Positions 54,074 through 63,942 of a stretch of 64,000 nucleotides of DNA are shown here, one piece after another. The position numbers and the translations under genes are program-made. Each line of letters opens with the position of its first letter. Within the stretch, counting starts at the first letter, position 1. A model generated the notes under the pieces. The model made no database searches. It saw nothing but the letters and a program-made list of their open reading frames with translations, and was not told the DNA's origin. This DNA is from Lederbergia citri (GTDB lineage: Bacteria > Bacillota > Bacilli > Bacillales > Bacillaceae_C), in contig NZ_JAGYPG010000001.1 of assembly GCF_018343625.1 (NCBI RefSeq), positions 938,492-1,002,491 on the forward strand, in the 5' to 3' direction.

Positions 54074-54559
54074 TTACATTCTTTCGTATACCCTAAATTC
54101 ATAATCATACGGATTTTTCTCGTCTTTCGGTCCTTTTTGACTTGATTTAAGAACCCATTTATTCCAGTCTAATGCTGGAAAGTATGTATCACCCTCGAAA
54201 ATGTGAAATATTTTCGTGATATATAAACGATCCGCTTCTTCCATAAATAGTCGAAAAATCTCTGCCCCTCCAGTAACGAAAGCATTTGATTTATTTCTTT
54301 CAATCCATTGAAGAAGCTCATTTTTAGAATGAAAAACTAAACATCCTTCTGCTTGATAATTTTCATCACGAGTAAGGATTATATTTGTTCTGCCGGGAAG
54401 AGGTCTTCCTATTGATTCATATGTTTTTCTTCCCATAATGATAGCGTGACCCATCGTTGTTTCTTTAAAATATTTTAAATCCGCAGGAAGACGCCAAGGT
54501 AAATCATTATTTTTTCCAATTAATCCATTCTCATCCTCAGCCCATAAAAAAGAAATCAT
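54074..54559 (-). CDS. dfrA: Dihydrofolate reductase
   Basis: DHFR of 161 residues, reducing dihydrofolate with NADPH. Seen are [24 protein letters not shown] (substrate Asp region near residue 26, quoted here only in part as DLPWRLP), [16 protein letters not shown] (NADPH site), and the acid FVTGGAEI. Its ATG overlaps the thyA stop by 4 nt (ATGA) with GGAG inside thyA, so the two are translated together: ThyA makes dihydrofolate, DHFR recycles it. Confidence 0.95.
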   Translation of the reverse strand: MISFLWAEDENGLIGKNNDLPWRLPADLKYFKETTMGHAIIMGRKTYESIGRPLPGRTNIILTRDENYQAEGCLVFHSKNELLQWIERNKSNAFVTGGAEIFRLFMEEADRLYITKIFHIFEGDTYFPALDWNKWVLKSSQKGPKDEKNPYDYEFRVYERM

Positions 54560-55350
54560 ACACTCACTACTCCTTTAATAGCTGGGTGTGGATCATATCC
54601 TTCGAGAATAAAATCATCAAACTTAAAAGCAAATAAATCCTTTACTTCTGGATTTAACTTCATTGTTGGTAAAGGACGAGGTTCCCTTTGCAACTGAAGT
54701 TCAATTTGCTCAATATGATTCGAGTAAATATGAGCATCACCAAGTGTATGGACAAATTCACCTAGTTCAAGATCCGTAACTTGAGCGATCATCATCGTTA
54801 ACAATGCATATGAAGCGATATTAAAAGGTACGCCTAAAAAGATATCAGCAGATCTCTGGTACAGTTGGCATGATAATTTTCCGTTTGCTACATAAAATTG
54901 GAAAAGACAATGACATGGAGGAAGTGCCATTTTATCAATTTCGCCTACATTCCATGCATTTACAATCATTCTGCGTGAATCTGGATTGTGTTTAATTTGA
55001 TGAAGCACATCCTTAATTTGATCAATCGTTCCCCCATCAGGAGTTGTCCATGACCTCCACTGTTTTCCGTAAACAGGGCCTAAATCCCCATTTTCATCCG
55101 CCCACTCATTCCAAATTCTTACGCCGTTTTCTTGCAAATACTTTATATTTGTATCGCCTGCTAAAAACCATAATAGTTCATGTATAATAGATTTCGTGTG
55201 TAGTTTTTTTGTGGTAACCAACGGAAAACCTTTCTGTAAGTCAAATCTCATTTGATAACCAAAGGTACTGATTGTTCCCGTACCTGTTCGATCTTCTTTT
55301 TTTGTACCGTTTTCTAATACAGTTTTACATAAATTTAAATATTGTTCCAT
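54556..55350 (-). CDS. thyA: Thymidylate synthase (ThyA type)
   Basis: Protein of 264 residues converting dUMP to dTMP. All core motifs are present: RTGTGT near the start, the catalytic Cys in [12 protein letters not shown] near 146, [20 protein letters not shown] near 165-184, and HIYSNHIEQ. This length is the ThyA/ThyB (short) type. ATG has AGGAAG upstream. Operon with dfrA as in most Bacillus. Confidence 0.95.
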   Translation of the reverse strand: MEQYLNLCKTVLENGTKKEDRTGTGTISTFGYQMRFDLQKGFPLVTTKKLHTKSIIHELLWFLAGDTNIKYLQENGVRIWNEWADENGDLGPVYGKQWRSWTTPDGGTIDQIKDVLHQIKHNPDSRRMIVNAWNVGEIDKMALPPCHCLFQFYVANGKLSCQLYQRSADIFLGVPFNIASYALLTMMIAQVTDLELGEFVHTLGDAHIYSNHIEQIELQLQREPRPLPTMKLNPEVKDLFAFKFDDFILEGYDPHPAIKGVVSV

Positions 55351-55367
55351 TTAGACACTTCCTTATA

Positions 55368-56054
55368 TCATTGTAATCCAGCGAAAAAATTAAATGTTTT
55401 GGGAGCATATTTCTTCATTATATTTCTAGTATCTTCAGAAGAAAAATAATATGCAAATCCTTCGGCAAAATATTCCTCGTCATAATTTAGGAAATATGAA
55501 TTATTCGGGAATAATAATTTTGCTTCATTCGCCCAAATGTTTTTAAATTCACTCTTTTTATCATTATAAACTAAATGATAAAGTGTATGTGCTAATTCAT
55601 GGTATTCGAGTAAAACCGAACCATGTCCTTTTCCTTTATTACTGTAGCCTATTTTCACTAAGACAAGCTTCGATCCTCCAATTCCAGGAACATCATCCCA
55701 AGTAACGTTTTCAGGATAACCCCGAGGAATTTTTCCTTTTAAATATGCAGCACTAGGATTATCTGTCAACTTTCCGTTAAAAAGAATAATCTTAACCCTA
55801 TTCTCATCAACCTTCGCCAAAATGGATGGAGGCAGTTGGTCAAGTCTTTTTATCATTTCAGTTGCTTCATCATGATTATATGAAACTTCCGGCAACACAA
55901 TAATATCCTTTAAATAGATTCCTGATTTTAAAGTCAATCCAGCATATAAATCGTTCTCACTCAAAGGAATACCTTCGTATGTTGCTTTAGAAGTGGTAGT
56001 AATTGCAAAAATAATGATAAATAAAAAAGGCGTAACAATTAACCATTTGCGCAT
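55368..56054 (-). CDS. Pro-Pro endopeptidase-like secreted metalloprotease (ATLF/M34 domain)
   Basis: Protein of 228 residues with a signal peptide (about 1-23) and an anthrax-lethal-factor-like zinc protease domain. It lines up closely with C. difficile PPEP-1: AYLKG, TWDDVPGIGGSK, GYSNKGKGH, zinc motif HELAH (about 156-160), third ligand in YDEEYFAEGFAYY. PPEPs hydrolyse bonds between two prolines in secreted surface proteins. ATG with GTAGGGG upstream. It lies 18 nt upstream of thyA on the same strand. Confidence 0.85.
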   Translation of the reverse strand: MRKWLIVTPFLFIIIFAITTTSKATYEGIPLSENDLYAGLTLKSGIYLKDIIVLPEVSYNHDEATEMIKRLDQLPPSILAKVDENRVKIILFNGKLTDNPSAAYLKGKIPRGYPENVTWDDVPGIGGSKLVLVKIGYSNKGKGHGSVLLEYHELAHTLYHLVYNDKKSEFKNIWANEAKLLFPNNSYFLNYDEEYFAEGFAYYFSSEDTRNIMKKYAPKTFNFFAGLQ

Positions 56055-56162
56055 TCTTAGCCCCTACTCCCCCAGCAATCTATATATTTATAAAAATATT
56101 ATATCATTTTTTGTAGATTAGGAGAATGACCTTCATATTACCAAAAAGAAGATTACCATAAA

Positions 56163-56194
56163 AAAAGCAAGAACGCAGAAGCGAACTTGCTTTT
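56163..56194 (-). terminator. Terminator of ypjP
   Basis: AAAAGCAAG pairs with CTTGCTTTT with an inner CGC/GCG pairing; T run on the minus strand. Its right arm covers the end of the ypjP stop codon. Confidence 0.75.
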
Positions 56195-56792
56195 ATACTG
56201 TTTGCCAGTTAGGAGGCGTATTTTTGTCCCATTGAATGGTTCCGATCGTATAGTGAGTTTGAAATTGATCATGATAAGTATGATAGTGAAAGTTAAATGT
56301 ATATCCTTCTAGAGGCGGTTTATCTCTTCTAACATGAAAAAGGATTATATCTTGGTTTGTTTTAGTATTGTAAATATTGAATATTTTCTCGCTTACCCCG
56401 CCACCAGGTGCTTCTGTTACGGCCAGGTTATTAAGTTCATCATCGGAAAATTGGGCAGCTGTCATGTCAATAGCCGCTTCAATATTAGGCAAAATGATTT
56501 CTTCAAATTCATCCTTGATTACATTGGAAATCTTCGGTCCAAATTTTATCAATGCTTGTCGCTCAGCTTCATCTGTCATCATTTCAACGAATTGTTCTTT
56601 ATGAGATTTTACTGCAACCTGGACGTCTGTATCGATAATAGGTTTTTGTACAGTATCATTAGTTGCATTTCCTCGATGCTGCGCCTTTGGAAGATCATCA
56701 TTTTCAGACCATAAAGAATGGGAAGGAGTAACAGCTCCGAATGTTAAAATCGAAACTAATACGAATAACGATTTTCTTAACCATAATTTCAT
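56193..56792 (-). CDS. ypjP: YpjP family protein
   Basis: Protein of 199 residues with an N-terminal signal or anchor (about 7-25), matching B. subtilis YpjP in length and position, with the conserved NFHYHTYHDQFQTHYTIG block near the end. Function unknown. The ATG has AAAGGAG-like bases upstream. Neighbours thyA/dfrA and brxA as in B. subtilis. Confidence 0.85.
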   Translation of the reverse strand: MKLWLRKSLFVLVSILTFGAVTPSHSLWSENDDLPKAQHRGNATNDTVQKPIIDTDVQVAVKSHKEQFVEMMTDEAERQALIKFGPKISNVIKDEFEEIILPNIEAAIDMTAAQFSDDELNNLAVTEAPGGGVSEKIFNIYNTKTNQDIILFHVRRDKPPLEGYTFNFHYHTYHDQFQTHYTIGTIQWDKNTPPNWQTV

Positions 56793-56886
56793 CGCTGCTA
56801 CTCCTTTCTTTGAAAAAAATATATATTTTTATCATATACTATTTTTAACGTAACATCGATAAAAAGTTTCGTTTTGTATCAAAAAA

Positions 56887-56915
56887 ATGGCAATTGTATG
56901 AATTTCCGTTATAAT
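56887..56915 (+). promoter_or_regulatory. Promoter of the 23-residue peptide gene
   Basis: TATAAT at 56910-56915 with ATGGCA (four of six to TTGACA) 17 bp upstream. Distance to AAGGAGGG is 16 nt, to the ATG 33 nt. Confidence 0.55.
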
Positions 56916-56948
56916 GATAGTACTGTATGGACAAGGAGGGTATTCTTC

Positions 56949-57020
56949 ATGAGCATTCTTATTAATATAGGGGCATTTATCATGTTAGGTTATTTTGTTT
57001 ATTGTGCAATAGCTGACTAA
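56949..57020 (+). CDS. Small membrane peptide, 23 residues
   Basis: ATG 56949 is preceded by AAGGAGGG 9 nt away, has a good -10 upstream and a strong terminator starting at its own stop codon. The product is a single hydrophobic segment (INIGAFIMLGYFVYCAIA) with a short acidic end. I do not recognise it. The complete set of signals in 165 bp argues it is a real gene; it is opposite in strand to its neighbours ypjP and brxA. Confidence 0.75.
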   Translation: MSILINIGAFIMLGYFVYCAIAD

Positions 57021-57048
57021 AGCTGCGGGAAAGTATTACCGCAGCTTT
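57019..57048 (+). terminator. Terminator of the 23-residue peptide gene
   Basis: AAAGCTGCGG pairs perfectly with CCGCAGCTTT, 10-nt loop, followed by CTTTTGTT. May also serve the convergent brxA. Confidence 0.85.
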
Positions 57049-57055
57049 CTTTTGT

Positions 57056-57493
57056 TCAGCTTAAATACTTGCTAAAAGCATCATTTATATTTTTTACAAT
57101 CGTATCAACATCGTTATCCTCTATATCTTCCCTTGGAATAAAATGAACTAATTCTTTTCCTTGAAATAGCGCCATTGAAGGTGAGGAAGGTTCCTGCCCT
57201 TTAATATAACTTCTCATTTTTTCTGTTGCATCACGATCCTGTCCTGCAAAAACCGTAACAAGATGATCAGGCTTATTTTCGCTAATTGATACAGCATGAG
57301 TGGCAGCTGGTCTCGCAAGTCCTGCCGCACAGCCGCACACTGAGTTGATGACAACGAGTGTCGTCCCTGCAACACTTTCCATAAACTCTTCTACTTCTTG
57401 TTCAGTCAACAATTCTTGAAAATTGGCATTCGTTAATTCTTCTCTCATTGGTTTTACAATTTGTTTCATGTATTCTTCATATGCCATTGACAT
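57056..57493 (-). CDS. brxA: Bacilliredoxin BrxA (YphP)
   Basis: Thioredoxin-fold protein of 145 residues that removes bacillithiol from mixed disulfides. The CGC active site is in NSVCGCAAG near residues 51-55; AGQDRDATEKMR and SSPSMAL match YphP. ATG 57493 gives MSMAYEEYM as in B. subtilis, with GGAG 8 nt before. In the same direction as ypgR, 24 nt away. Confidence 0.93.
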   Translation of the reverse strand: MSMAYEEYMKQIVKPMREELTNANFQELLTEQEVEEFMESVAGTTLVVINSVCGCAAGLARPAATHAVSISENKPDHLVTVFAGQDRDATEKMRSYIKGQEPSSPSMALFQGKELVHFIPREDIEDNDVDTIVKNINDAFSKYLS

Positions 57494-57517
57494 ATCTATC
57501 ACTCCTCATATTCTCGC

Positions 57518-58642
57518 TTATTTGCTCCTAGCTTCAGTCATTTGCTTCCAAACAGAGCCTTTCGCTTCTTCTCCGCCTTCAATTCGTTCAATAGCCATTT
57601 TTATTTGTAATTGAACTTCAAATTCTGGATCATTCTCAGCTTCTTTTAAGGCTGGCAAAGCAGTTTCGTTTCCAACTTCATATAAAAACATTGCCGCTCT
57701 CCAACGCACAATTCTACTTTTATCTTTTAATGCTTCACACATTTCACCCATTGCTTCTGGAAAGCCAAGATCCGATAAACAATCACCTGCAGTCCTTCTA
57801 ACAGTAACCGTTTTATCCTTTAGTCCTTTATATAGCAAAGGCAATACTCGTTTATCTTCTATCATTCCTAAATAGACGACCGCTAAGCGACGAATGGATA
57901 GCTTCTCGTCAGATAAGGCTTTTTCTAATACGGGTAAATCTTCGATTATCGGGTCTTGCATTTGCTCAAGTAATTGGTATCGCTTTTTCCAGTCCGGATC
58001 ATCAAGCATATTTGGTGTAAGTTTTATTAACTTTCTAATGTGTTTCACTTCTTCGGATGGGTTTAGTGCTCTATTTATTAATGCTTGCAATCTTTCTTCC
58101 GGGTAAGCTGCACCTAATTCATCGACCACTTCTTTTCCAATTTGATCGAATTCTCCATAGCGTGCTCCTAAATCCTTCCACTTGCGAAGGAGGATATAAT
58201 TATCATCTGGGAGTTGAGCTTTACTCATCGCTTCTTGGAATCGGTTTGGGAGTCCGTATCTTTTTTCTTCATTTCCACTCGTAAGTTTTACTTGGAGTGG
58301 TATCTCTTTGAACATTTGAATTTGTACATTAACTTCTCCAAAATGCTCATCCGGCGTTTGATTTTCTATATTTAAAGCGCTGGTTTCTTCACCAAACGCC
58401 TCTCTTACTGAAGGCAGGATTTCTTCCCAGCTATATTTTCCATTTCTTTCTACAGCTAAAAAATCTGCTACTTGATAGACGCCGTTAACTCCTTCAATAT
58501 TGAGGATTTTTTTAATGGCAGGCGGAGCTCCTTCAGCTTGATCTTTTTTATAGTTATTGTTTTTTCCGGCAGCCAAAGCTTCGTCTAAAACAATTTTCAT
58601 TGTATTCGGACTTGGAGTAGGTTCAATTGTTACTATTTTCAT
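57518..58642 (-). CDS. ypgR: YpgR-like protein (Nfu N-terminal domain and HEAT repeats)
   Basis: Protein of 374 residues. The N-terminal ~90 residues are an Nfu/NifU N-terminal domain (TPSPNTMKIVLDEAL). The C-terminal half has HEAT-like repeats (LSIRRLAVVYLGMI, VTVRRTAGDCLSDLG, RIVRWRAAMFLYEVG). The equivalent in Staphylococcus is conserved virulence factor C. Molecular role unknown; an iron-sulfur or scaffold link is inferred only. ATG has GGGGGAATATGAG upstream. Confidence 0.87.
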   Translation of the reverse strand: MKIVTIEPTPSPNTMKIVLDEALAAGKNNNYKKDQAEGAPPAIKKILNIEGVNGVYQVADFLAVERNGKYSWEEILPSVREAFGEETSALNIENQTPDEHFGEVNVQIQMFKEIPLQVKLTSGNEEKRYGLPNRFQEAMSKAQLPDDNYILLRKWKDLGARYGEFDQIGKEVVDELGAAYPEERLQALINRALNPSEEVKHIRKLIKLTPNMLDDPDWKKRYQLLEQMQDPIIEDLPVLEKALSDEKLSIRRLAVVYLGMIEDKRVLPLLYKGLKDKTVTVRRTAGDCLSDLGFPEAMGEMCEALKDKSRIVRWRAAMFLYEVGNETALPALKEAENDPEFEVQLQIKMAIERIEGGEEAKGSVWKQMTEARSK

Positions 58643-58715
58643 CTCTCATATTCCCCCTCTAAGTTTCTATTTTTAATATTGTATCATAATACTCTTTTAC
58701 GCTAAAAAATTTGGA

Positions 58716-60593
58716 TTACACTAACTCCGATAAATAAGACCATCTTGATATTAAATGCTCTAAATGATCGTTCAACTGTTCAATTTCATTCATTAGCTGT
58801 TGAGCCTTTTCAAAATTACTTCCTACACTCTCCAGCTCTTCAGTCAATTGTGTCAGGTTGATTTCTGTTTCAGAAATATCATCCTCAATTGTTTCCCACT
58901 CTTTTTTCTCATGATACGATAATCTTTTCTTTTTAGGTTGTTCATTAGTAGGCTGCAAAGATTTTTGTTCTGTTTCGATATTTTTTCTTTCTCCCATTGC
59001 CTCCGTTTCTAAATAATCGCTATATGTTCCGTAAAATTGATTTATTTGCCCATTCCCTTGAAAGATAATTAACTGATTAGCTGTTTTATCAAGAAAATAT
59101 CGATCATGCGAAACCGAAATGACGACGCCAGGAAATTCGTCTATATATTGTTCAAAAATCGTGAGCGTAGCTGTATCTAAATCATTCGTAGGTTCATCCA
59201 GTAACAGTACATTCGGTTTACTCATTAAGAGACGCAGTAAATATAATCTTCTCTTCTCCCCGCCAGAGAGTTTTTTAATAATAGTTCCATGGGTGCTCAT
59301 TGGAAACAAAAAACGTTCCAGCATTTGGGCGGCTGAAATGGTTTCACCTTTATTTGTTTCAACTACTTCTCCAGCTTCTCGAATATACGCAATAATACGT
59401 TGATTCTCATCCATTTCTTCATTTTCTTGTGTATAGTAAGCAATTTTTACTGTTTGACCTGTTACCAATTCTCCTTTATCTAATTTCATCTTTCCTGCTA
59501 ATAGATTCAAGAATGTTGATTTTCCGCTTCCGTTCCTTCCCACTATTCCAAATCTGTCACCTGGTTTGATCAATAAGTTAAAATCTTTTAAAATCACTTG
59601 ATCTTTAAAAGATTTTGTTGCATCAATAAATTCAAAGACTTGCTTTCCTAATCGACTTCCTTGAAGCGAGATATCAACCTCAGCCTTAGAAGGAACTTTC
59701 CCAAGCTCGCCTTCCAATTTGTCAAATCTTTGGATTCTAGCTTTTTGTTTCGTTGATCTTGCTTTCGCACCACGTTTAATCCAAGAAAGTTCATTTCGAT
59801 ATAAATTTCTTCTCTTATCTTCAGCTTGCAACTCTTGTTCTTCTCTTAATGCTTTCGCTTCAATGAAAGCTTCATAATTTCCATCATATGAATATAAACG
59901 ACCATGATCGAGTTCCAATATGCGATTCGTAGTCTGATCAAGAAAATATCTATCGTGGGTAACGAGCATAACCGCCTTAGGATACTTATTTAAAAATCCT
60001 TCCAACCATTTTATTGTTTCATAATCTAAATGGTTTGTTGGTTCGTCTAGTAAAAGCAGGTCTGGAGTTTCTATTAATGCTTGTGCTAGTGCTACTCTCT
60101 TTTTTTGTCCTCCTGACAATAATCCAATCTTTTTGTTTACGTCAGTGATGCCCAGCTTGGACAAGATAACCTTTGCATTTGTACTTGCTTCCCAACCATT
60201 CTTTGCATCCATTTCTTTTTGATACTCAAATAATGTATGCTGATATTTTTCATTTTCAGGGTCTTTTTCTAATTGTGCTAAAGCTTTTTCGTATGATTTT
60301 ACTAATTGAATAATTTCAGCATCGCTATTGAACACTTGGTCAAGAATCGTTAGTGATTGGTCCATTTCGGGTGCCTGTGCTAAATAATAAATGGTATAGT
60401 CTTTTGGATGAGTAAATGTACCGGAATCAGGTTCATCGATTTGAGCAATTAGCTTGAGAAGACTTGATTTTCCCGTTCCGTTCACCCCAATAATGCCAAT
60501 TCTTTCTTTCTCGTTTACATGAAAGGAGATATTCTCAAATAATTGTTTTTCTCCATATACTTTTGTAATATTTTCTGCTGAAAAAATTTTCAA
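58716..60593 (-). CDS. yfmR: ABC-F family ATPase YfmR (Uup-like)
   Basis: Ribosome-associated ABC-F protein of 625 residues with two ATPase domains: Walker A GVNGTGKS (about 36-43) and GRNGSGKS (about 354-361), signatures LLSGGQKKR and LSGGEKRR, and LLLDEPTNHLD/LLLDEPTNDLD. The C-terminal end (about 545-625) is a coiled coil as in Uup/YfmR, which helps translate polyproline stretches together with EF-P. The TTG start has GGAATGG upstream, weak. Second ABC-F in the window besides YkpA. Confidence 0.9.
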   Translation of the reverse strand: MKIFSAENITKVYGEKQLFENISFHVNEKERIGIIGVNGTGKSSLLKLIAQIDEPDSGTFTHPKDYTIYYLAQAPEMDQSLTILDQVFNSDAEIIQLVKSYEKALAQLEKDPENEKYQHTLFEYQKEMDAKNGWEASTNAKVILSKLGITDVNKKIGLLSGGQKKRVALAQALIETPDLLLLDEPTNHLDYETIKWLEGFLNKYPKAVMLVTHDRYFLDQTTNRILELDHGRLYSYDGNYEAFIEAKALREEQELQAEDKRRNLYRNELSWIKRGAKARSTKQKARIQRFDKLEGELGKVPSKAEVDISLQGSRLGKQVFEFIDATKSFKDQVILKDFNLLIKPGDRFGIVGRNGSGKSTFLNLLAGKMKLDKGELVTGQTVKIAYYTQENEEMDENQRIIAYIREAGEVVETNKGETISAAQMLERFLFPMSTHGTIIKKLSGGEKRRLYLLRLLMSKPNVLLLDEPTNDLDTATLTIFEQYIDEFPGVVISVSHDRYFLDKTANQLIIFQGNGQINQFYGTYSDYLETEAMGERKNIETEQKSLQPTNEQPKKKRLSYHEKKEWETIEDDISETEINLTQLTEELESVGSNFEKAQQLMNEIEQLNDHLEHLISRWSYLSELV

Positions 60594-60659
60594 TCAAACC
60601 ATTCCAATCATCATTGTAATAAGCAGTATGGATTTACCTGCCAGCTTCCTTAAATCTTT

Positions 60660-62339
60660 TTAAAATAATCCAATCGCCGCACCATTTTCATCTACATCCA
60701 TGCGGTAGGCTGCAGGTTGTTTAGGAAGGCCAGGCATTGTCATCATTTCACCAGTTAAGGCAACAATAAAGCCCGCACCTAGTTTAGGTTTTAGTTCACG
60801 GACATGTATTGTGAAATCAGTCGGTCTTCCAATTTTTTGAGGATCATCAGATAAAGAATATTGAGTTTTAGCCATACAAATAGGAAGATTCCCCCAACCA
60901 AGCTCTTCGAATTCTTGTAATTGCTTCAGTGCTTTTACTGAAAACTCTACGGCCTTACCACCGTATACTTTTTGAACAATTGTTTTAATTTTTTCTTCTA
61001 GTGATGTATGCAAGTCATATAAATATGTAAATGAATGTTGATTAGTTTCAATTTCTTGAAGAACTTTTTCAGCTAAATCAACCGCTCCAGCGCCTCCCTT
61101 TTCCCAAACCTCTGTTAAAGATACTGGAATGTGATTTTGTTCACACCATCTTTCCAGGACAGAAATTTCGGCCTCAGTATCTGATGAAAAGCGATTGATT
61201 GCTACAACATATGGAAGACCAAAATGAGTGATGGTTTCAATATGTTTCATTAAATTTTCCATCCCTTTTTCAAGAGCTAAAATATTTTCATGTTGCAGTT
61301 CTTGTTTGGAAAGTCCACCATGCATTTTTAACGCTCTAATAGTCGCTACTATTACAACCGCTTCTGGCTGAATCCCCGCACTTCTTGATTTAATATGCAG
61401 GAATTTTTCCGCTCCAAGATCCGCACCAAATCCTGCTTCTGTTACAACATAGTCGGCTAATTTTGCAGCGGTTCTTGTTGCCATTACACTATTGCAACCA
61501 TGGGCGATGTTAGCAAATGGACCGCCATGAACGATCGCCGGCGTATGTTCAATCGTCTGCACAAGATTAGGCTTTAGTGCATCTTTTAAAAGCAATGTTA
61601 TAGCCCCTTCAACACCTAAATCTTTGACGGTAACAGGTTGTTTATCATATGTATAAGCGATGACGATCCTGGAAATTCGATGCTTCAAATCTGACAAGTC
61701 AGTCGCAAGACAAAGAACTGCCATTATTTCCGAAGCAACCGTAATGTCAAATCCATCCTGGCGTGGTATACCTTGAATGGGACCCCCAAGCCCAACAACA
61801 ACTTCTCTCAGTGCACGATCATTCAAGTCAACCGCTCGTTTCCATACTATCCTTCTTTGGTCTATATTTAATGAATTACCATGATGAATATGATTATCGA
61901 TGAGTGTTGATAAAGCATTATTTGCGGTCGTGATGGCATGAAGATCTCCTGTAAAATGTAAATTTATATCCTCCATGGGAAGTACTTGAGCATATCCCCC
62001 ACCTGTCGCCCCCCCTTTGATCCCCATCGTCGGTCCTAGTGACGGTTCACGGAGAGCTATAATCGTTTTCTTTCCGAGCTTCGATAAACCATCACCTAGT
62101 CCAACGGTAACAGTTGATTTACCTTCACCTGCAGCAGTAGGGTTAATGGAAGTGACAAGAATAATCTTTCCATCTTTATTTCTTTGTATATCACGAATCT
62201 TTTCAAAAGAAATTTTTGCTTTATATTTACCGAAATATTCAATTGTCTCACTAGAAAGGCCAATACGATCTGCGATAGTTTGAATTGGCTGCAGTTCTGC
62301 CTCTTGTGCAATCTCAATATCCGATTTAAATTCGCTCAT
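60660..62339 (-). CDS. fhs: Formate-tetrahydrofolate ligase
   Basis: Protein of 559 residues making 10-formyl-THF from formate, THF and ATP. The P-loop ([14 protein letters not shown]) is near residue 65, then [20 protein letters not shown]; length matches the family (about 556). ATG 62339 has GGAGGGG 9 nt upstream; the longer frame begins with TTG inside this spacing. It belongs to one-carbon metabolism feeding ThyA and purine synthesis. Confidence 0.95.
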   Translation of the reverse strand: MSEFKSDIEIAQEAELQPIQTIADRIGLSSETIEYFGKYKAKISFEKIRDIQRNKDGKIILVTSINPTAAGEGKSTVTVGLGDGLSKLGKKTIIALREPSLGPTMGIKGGATGGGYAQVLPMEDINLHFTGDLHAITTANNALSTLIDNHIHHGNSLNIDQRRIVWKRAVDLNDRALREVVVGLGGPIQGIPRQDGFDITVASEIMAVLCLATDLSDLKHRISRIVIAYTYDKQPVTVKDLGVEGAITLLLKDALKPNLVQTIEHTPAIVHGGPFANIAHGCNSVMATRTAAKLADYVVTEAGFGADLGAEKFLHIKSRSAGIQPEAVVIVATIRALKMHGGLSKQELQHENILALEKGMENLMKHIETITHFGLPYVVAINRFSSDTEAEISVLERWCEQNHIPVSLTEVWEKGGAGAVDLAEKVLQEIETNQHSFTYLYDLHTSLEEKIKTIVQKVYGGKAVEFSVKALKQLQEFEELGWGNLPICMAKTQYSLSDDPQKIGRPTDFTIHVRELKPKLGAGFIVALTGEMMTMPGLPKQPAAYRMDVDENGAAIGLF

Positions 62340-62417
62340 CCTCAACAACCCCTCCGGCTATTTATTCACTTTTAATTGTAACATGGCAGTGGTTAAATAC
62401 CACTTGGAGAAATGAAA

Positions 62418-62428
62418 AAAGAACCTTA
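62418..62428. repeat. Target-site direct repeat, left copy
   Basis: AAAGAACCTTA at 62418-62428 recurs at 63990-64000, immediately outside the right end of the element; the window stops there, so the duplication could be the whole 23-bp hairpin. Confidence 0.6.
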
Positions 62429-62440
62429 TATGGGTTCTTT
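62418..62440 (-). terminator. Terminator hairpin at the left edge of the IS1182-family element
   Basis: AAAGAACC pairs with GGTTCTTT (6-7 nt loop) and is followed on the minus strand by TTTTTTC. It would serve a minus-strand gene lying right of the window, now separated from it by the element. Confidence 0.7.
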
Positions 62441-62441
62441 C

Positions 62442-62493
62442 AGACTGTAGACAAACTCGACGAAAGTCGGGTTTGCCTACAGTCTATTTTTTT
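62442..62493 (+). terminator. Inward terminator at the IS1182 left end
   Basis: AGACTGTAG-CAAAC-CGAC pairs with GTCG-GTTTG-CTACAGTCT around a GAAA tetraloop, followed by seven T. It would stop transcription entering the transposase gene from outside. Confidence 0.8.
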
Positions 62494-62531
62494 ATAAAAT
62501 TATAGATATACCAATACTTGAGGTGATAAAA

Positions 62532-63890
62532 ATGCTGACTAAGAATAAATCAATCCAACGGGACCAAATCGAAATGATCGCTCTTGACCAACTTGTACCA
62601 GCGAACCATCTGGTTCGCAAGATAGAGGCGGCGATTGATTTTTCATTTATTTATCCACTTGTGGAAGGTATGTATTCAGAAGTCGGTCGCCCAAGTATTG
62701 ACCCGGTCGTTTTGATTAAAATGACATTTATCCAATACCTATTTGGCATCCGTTCAATGCGCAAAACCATTGAGGAGATCGAAACAAATATGGCCTACCG
62801 TTGGTTTCTGGGCTTTGGTTTCTATGATAAGGTCCCTCACTTCTCGACATTCGGGAAGAATTATGAGCGACGTTTCAAAGACAGTGAACTCTTTGAACAG
62901 ATTTTTTACAAAATCCTGAAAGAAGCTGCCACCAAAGGATTGATTAGTGCTGAGCACGTATTCGTTGATTCCACTCATGTAAAGGCAAGCGCGAACAAAA
63001 GGAAGTTTGCCAAGAAAGTTGTACGGAAAGAGACGCGTGCTTATCAGGAAAGACTGAATGAAGAGATCAATCAGGACCGTGAGGACCATGGTAAAAAACC
63101 TTTTCCTCCGGACAAGTTCGAAAAAGAAGAGTACAAGGAAATCAAAGAAAGTACAACGGATCCGGAGAGTGGTTACTATGTGAAGGATGAACGTACGAAA
63201 CAGTTCGCCTATTCTTACCACGCCGCAGCTGACAGGAACGGTTTTGTCCTTGGTGCTATTGTCACGCCTGGAAATACTCATGACAGTCATATCCTTGAGC
63301 CTTTGGTAGAGAAAGTAATTGAGAAAGTTGGAAAGCCTGAAGCCGTTGCTGCTGACGCTGCCTATAAAACCCCTGCTATTGCACAGTATCTGTTAGGTAA
63401 TGATATCAAGCCAGTATTACCGTACACTCGTCCCCACACAAAAGAGGGATTCCTGAAAAAGCACCAGTATGTCTATGACGAGTACTATGATTGCTATATC
63501 TGCCCAGACGGGCAGTTGTTAGAGTATGTCACCACTACGAAGGAAGGATATCGTCAGTATAAGTCCATTCCCTCCATCTGTAAGGATTGTTCCTTACTTT
63601 CACAATGTACTTTGAGCCAGAATCACCAGAAGGTGATCCAAAGGCACGTGTGGCAAGATGCTGTTGAGGAAGCGGAACATCTTCGTCATCAAGACGACAT
63701 CAAGGCAATCTACGCAAGAAGAAAAGAAACCATCGAGCGTGTATTCGCCGATGGAAAAGAAAAGCATGGTATGCGTTGGACAACCCTACGGGGTCTTAAA
63801 AAATTGTCCATGCAAGCGATGCTTACTTTTGCTGCCATGAATCTGAAAAAGATGGCCAGCTGGACATGGCAAGGTCCAGAAGTGGCCTAA
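62532..63890 (+). CDS. IS1182-family transposase (DDE, IS4/IS5-like)
   Basis: Protein of 452 residues. N-terminal domain (DQLVPANHLVRKIE; QYLFGIRSMRKTIEEI), a catalytic core with Asp in VFVDSTHVKAS, Asp in VAADAAYKT and Glu in KETIERVFADGKEKHG, and a Cys-rich insertion (CYICPDG, CKDCSLLSQC) typical of the family. ATG 62532 has GAGGTGAT upstream; the GTG at 62523 is inside this site. No frameshift or stop. Confidence 0.92.
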   Translation: MLTKNKSIQRDQIEMIALDQLVPANHLVRKIEAAIDFSFIYPLVEGMYSEVGRPSIDPVVLIKMTFIQYLFGIRSMRKTIEEIETNMAYRWFLGFGFYDKVPHFSTFGKNYERRFKDSELFEQIFYKILKEAATKGLISAEHVFVDSTHVKASANKRKFAKKVVRKETRAYQERLNEEINQDREDHGKKPFPPDKFEKEEYKEIKESTTDPESGYYVKDERTKQFAYSYHAAADRNGFVLGAIVTPGNTHDSHILEPLVEKVIEKVGKPEAVAADAAYKTPAIAQYLLGNDIKPVLPYTRPHTKEGFLKKHQYVYDEYYDCYICPDGQLLEYVTTTKEGYRQYKSIPSICKDCSLLSQCTLSQNHQKVIQRHVWQDAVEEAEHLRHQDDIKAIYARRKETIERVFADGKEKHGMRWTTLRGLKKLSMQAMLTFAAMNLKKMASWTWQGPEVA

Positions 63891-63942
63891 GAAAATACCT
63901 CTTCGAGGCATCTATATCCTTAAAAACCAAAAAAAACACAAT

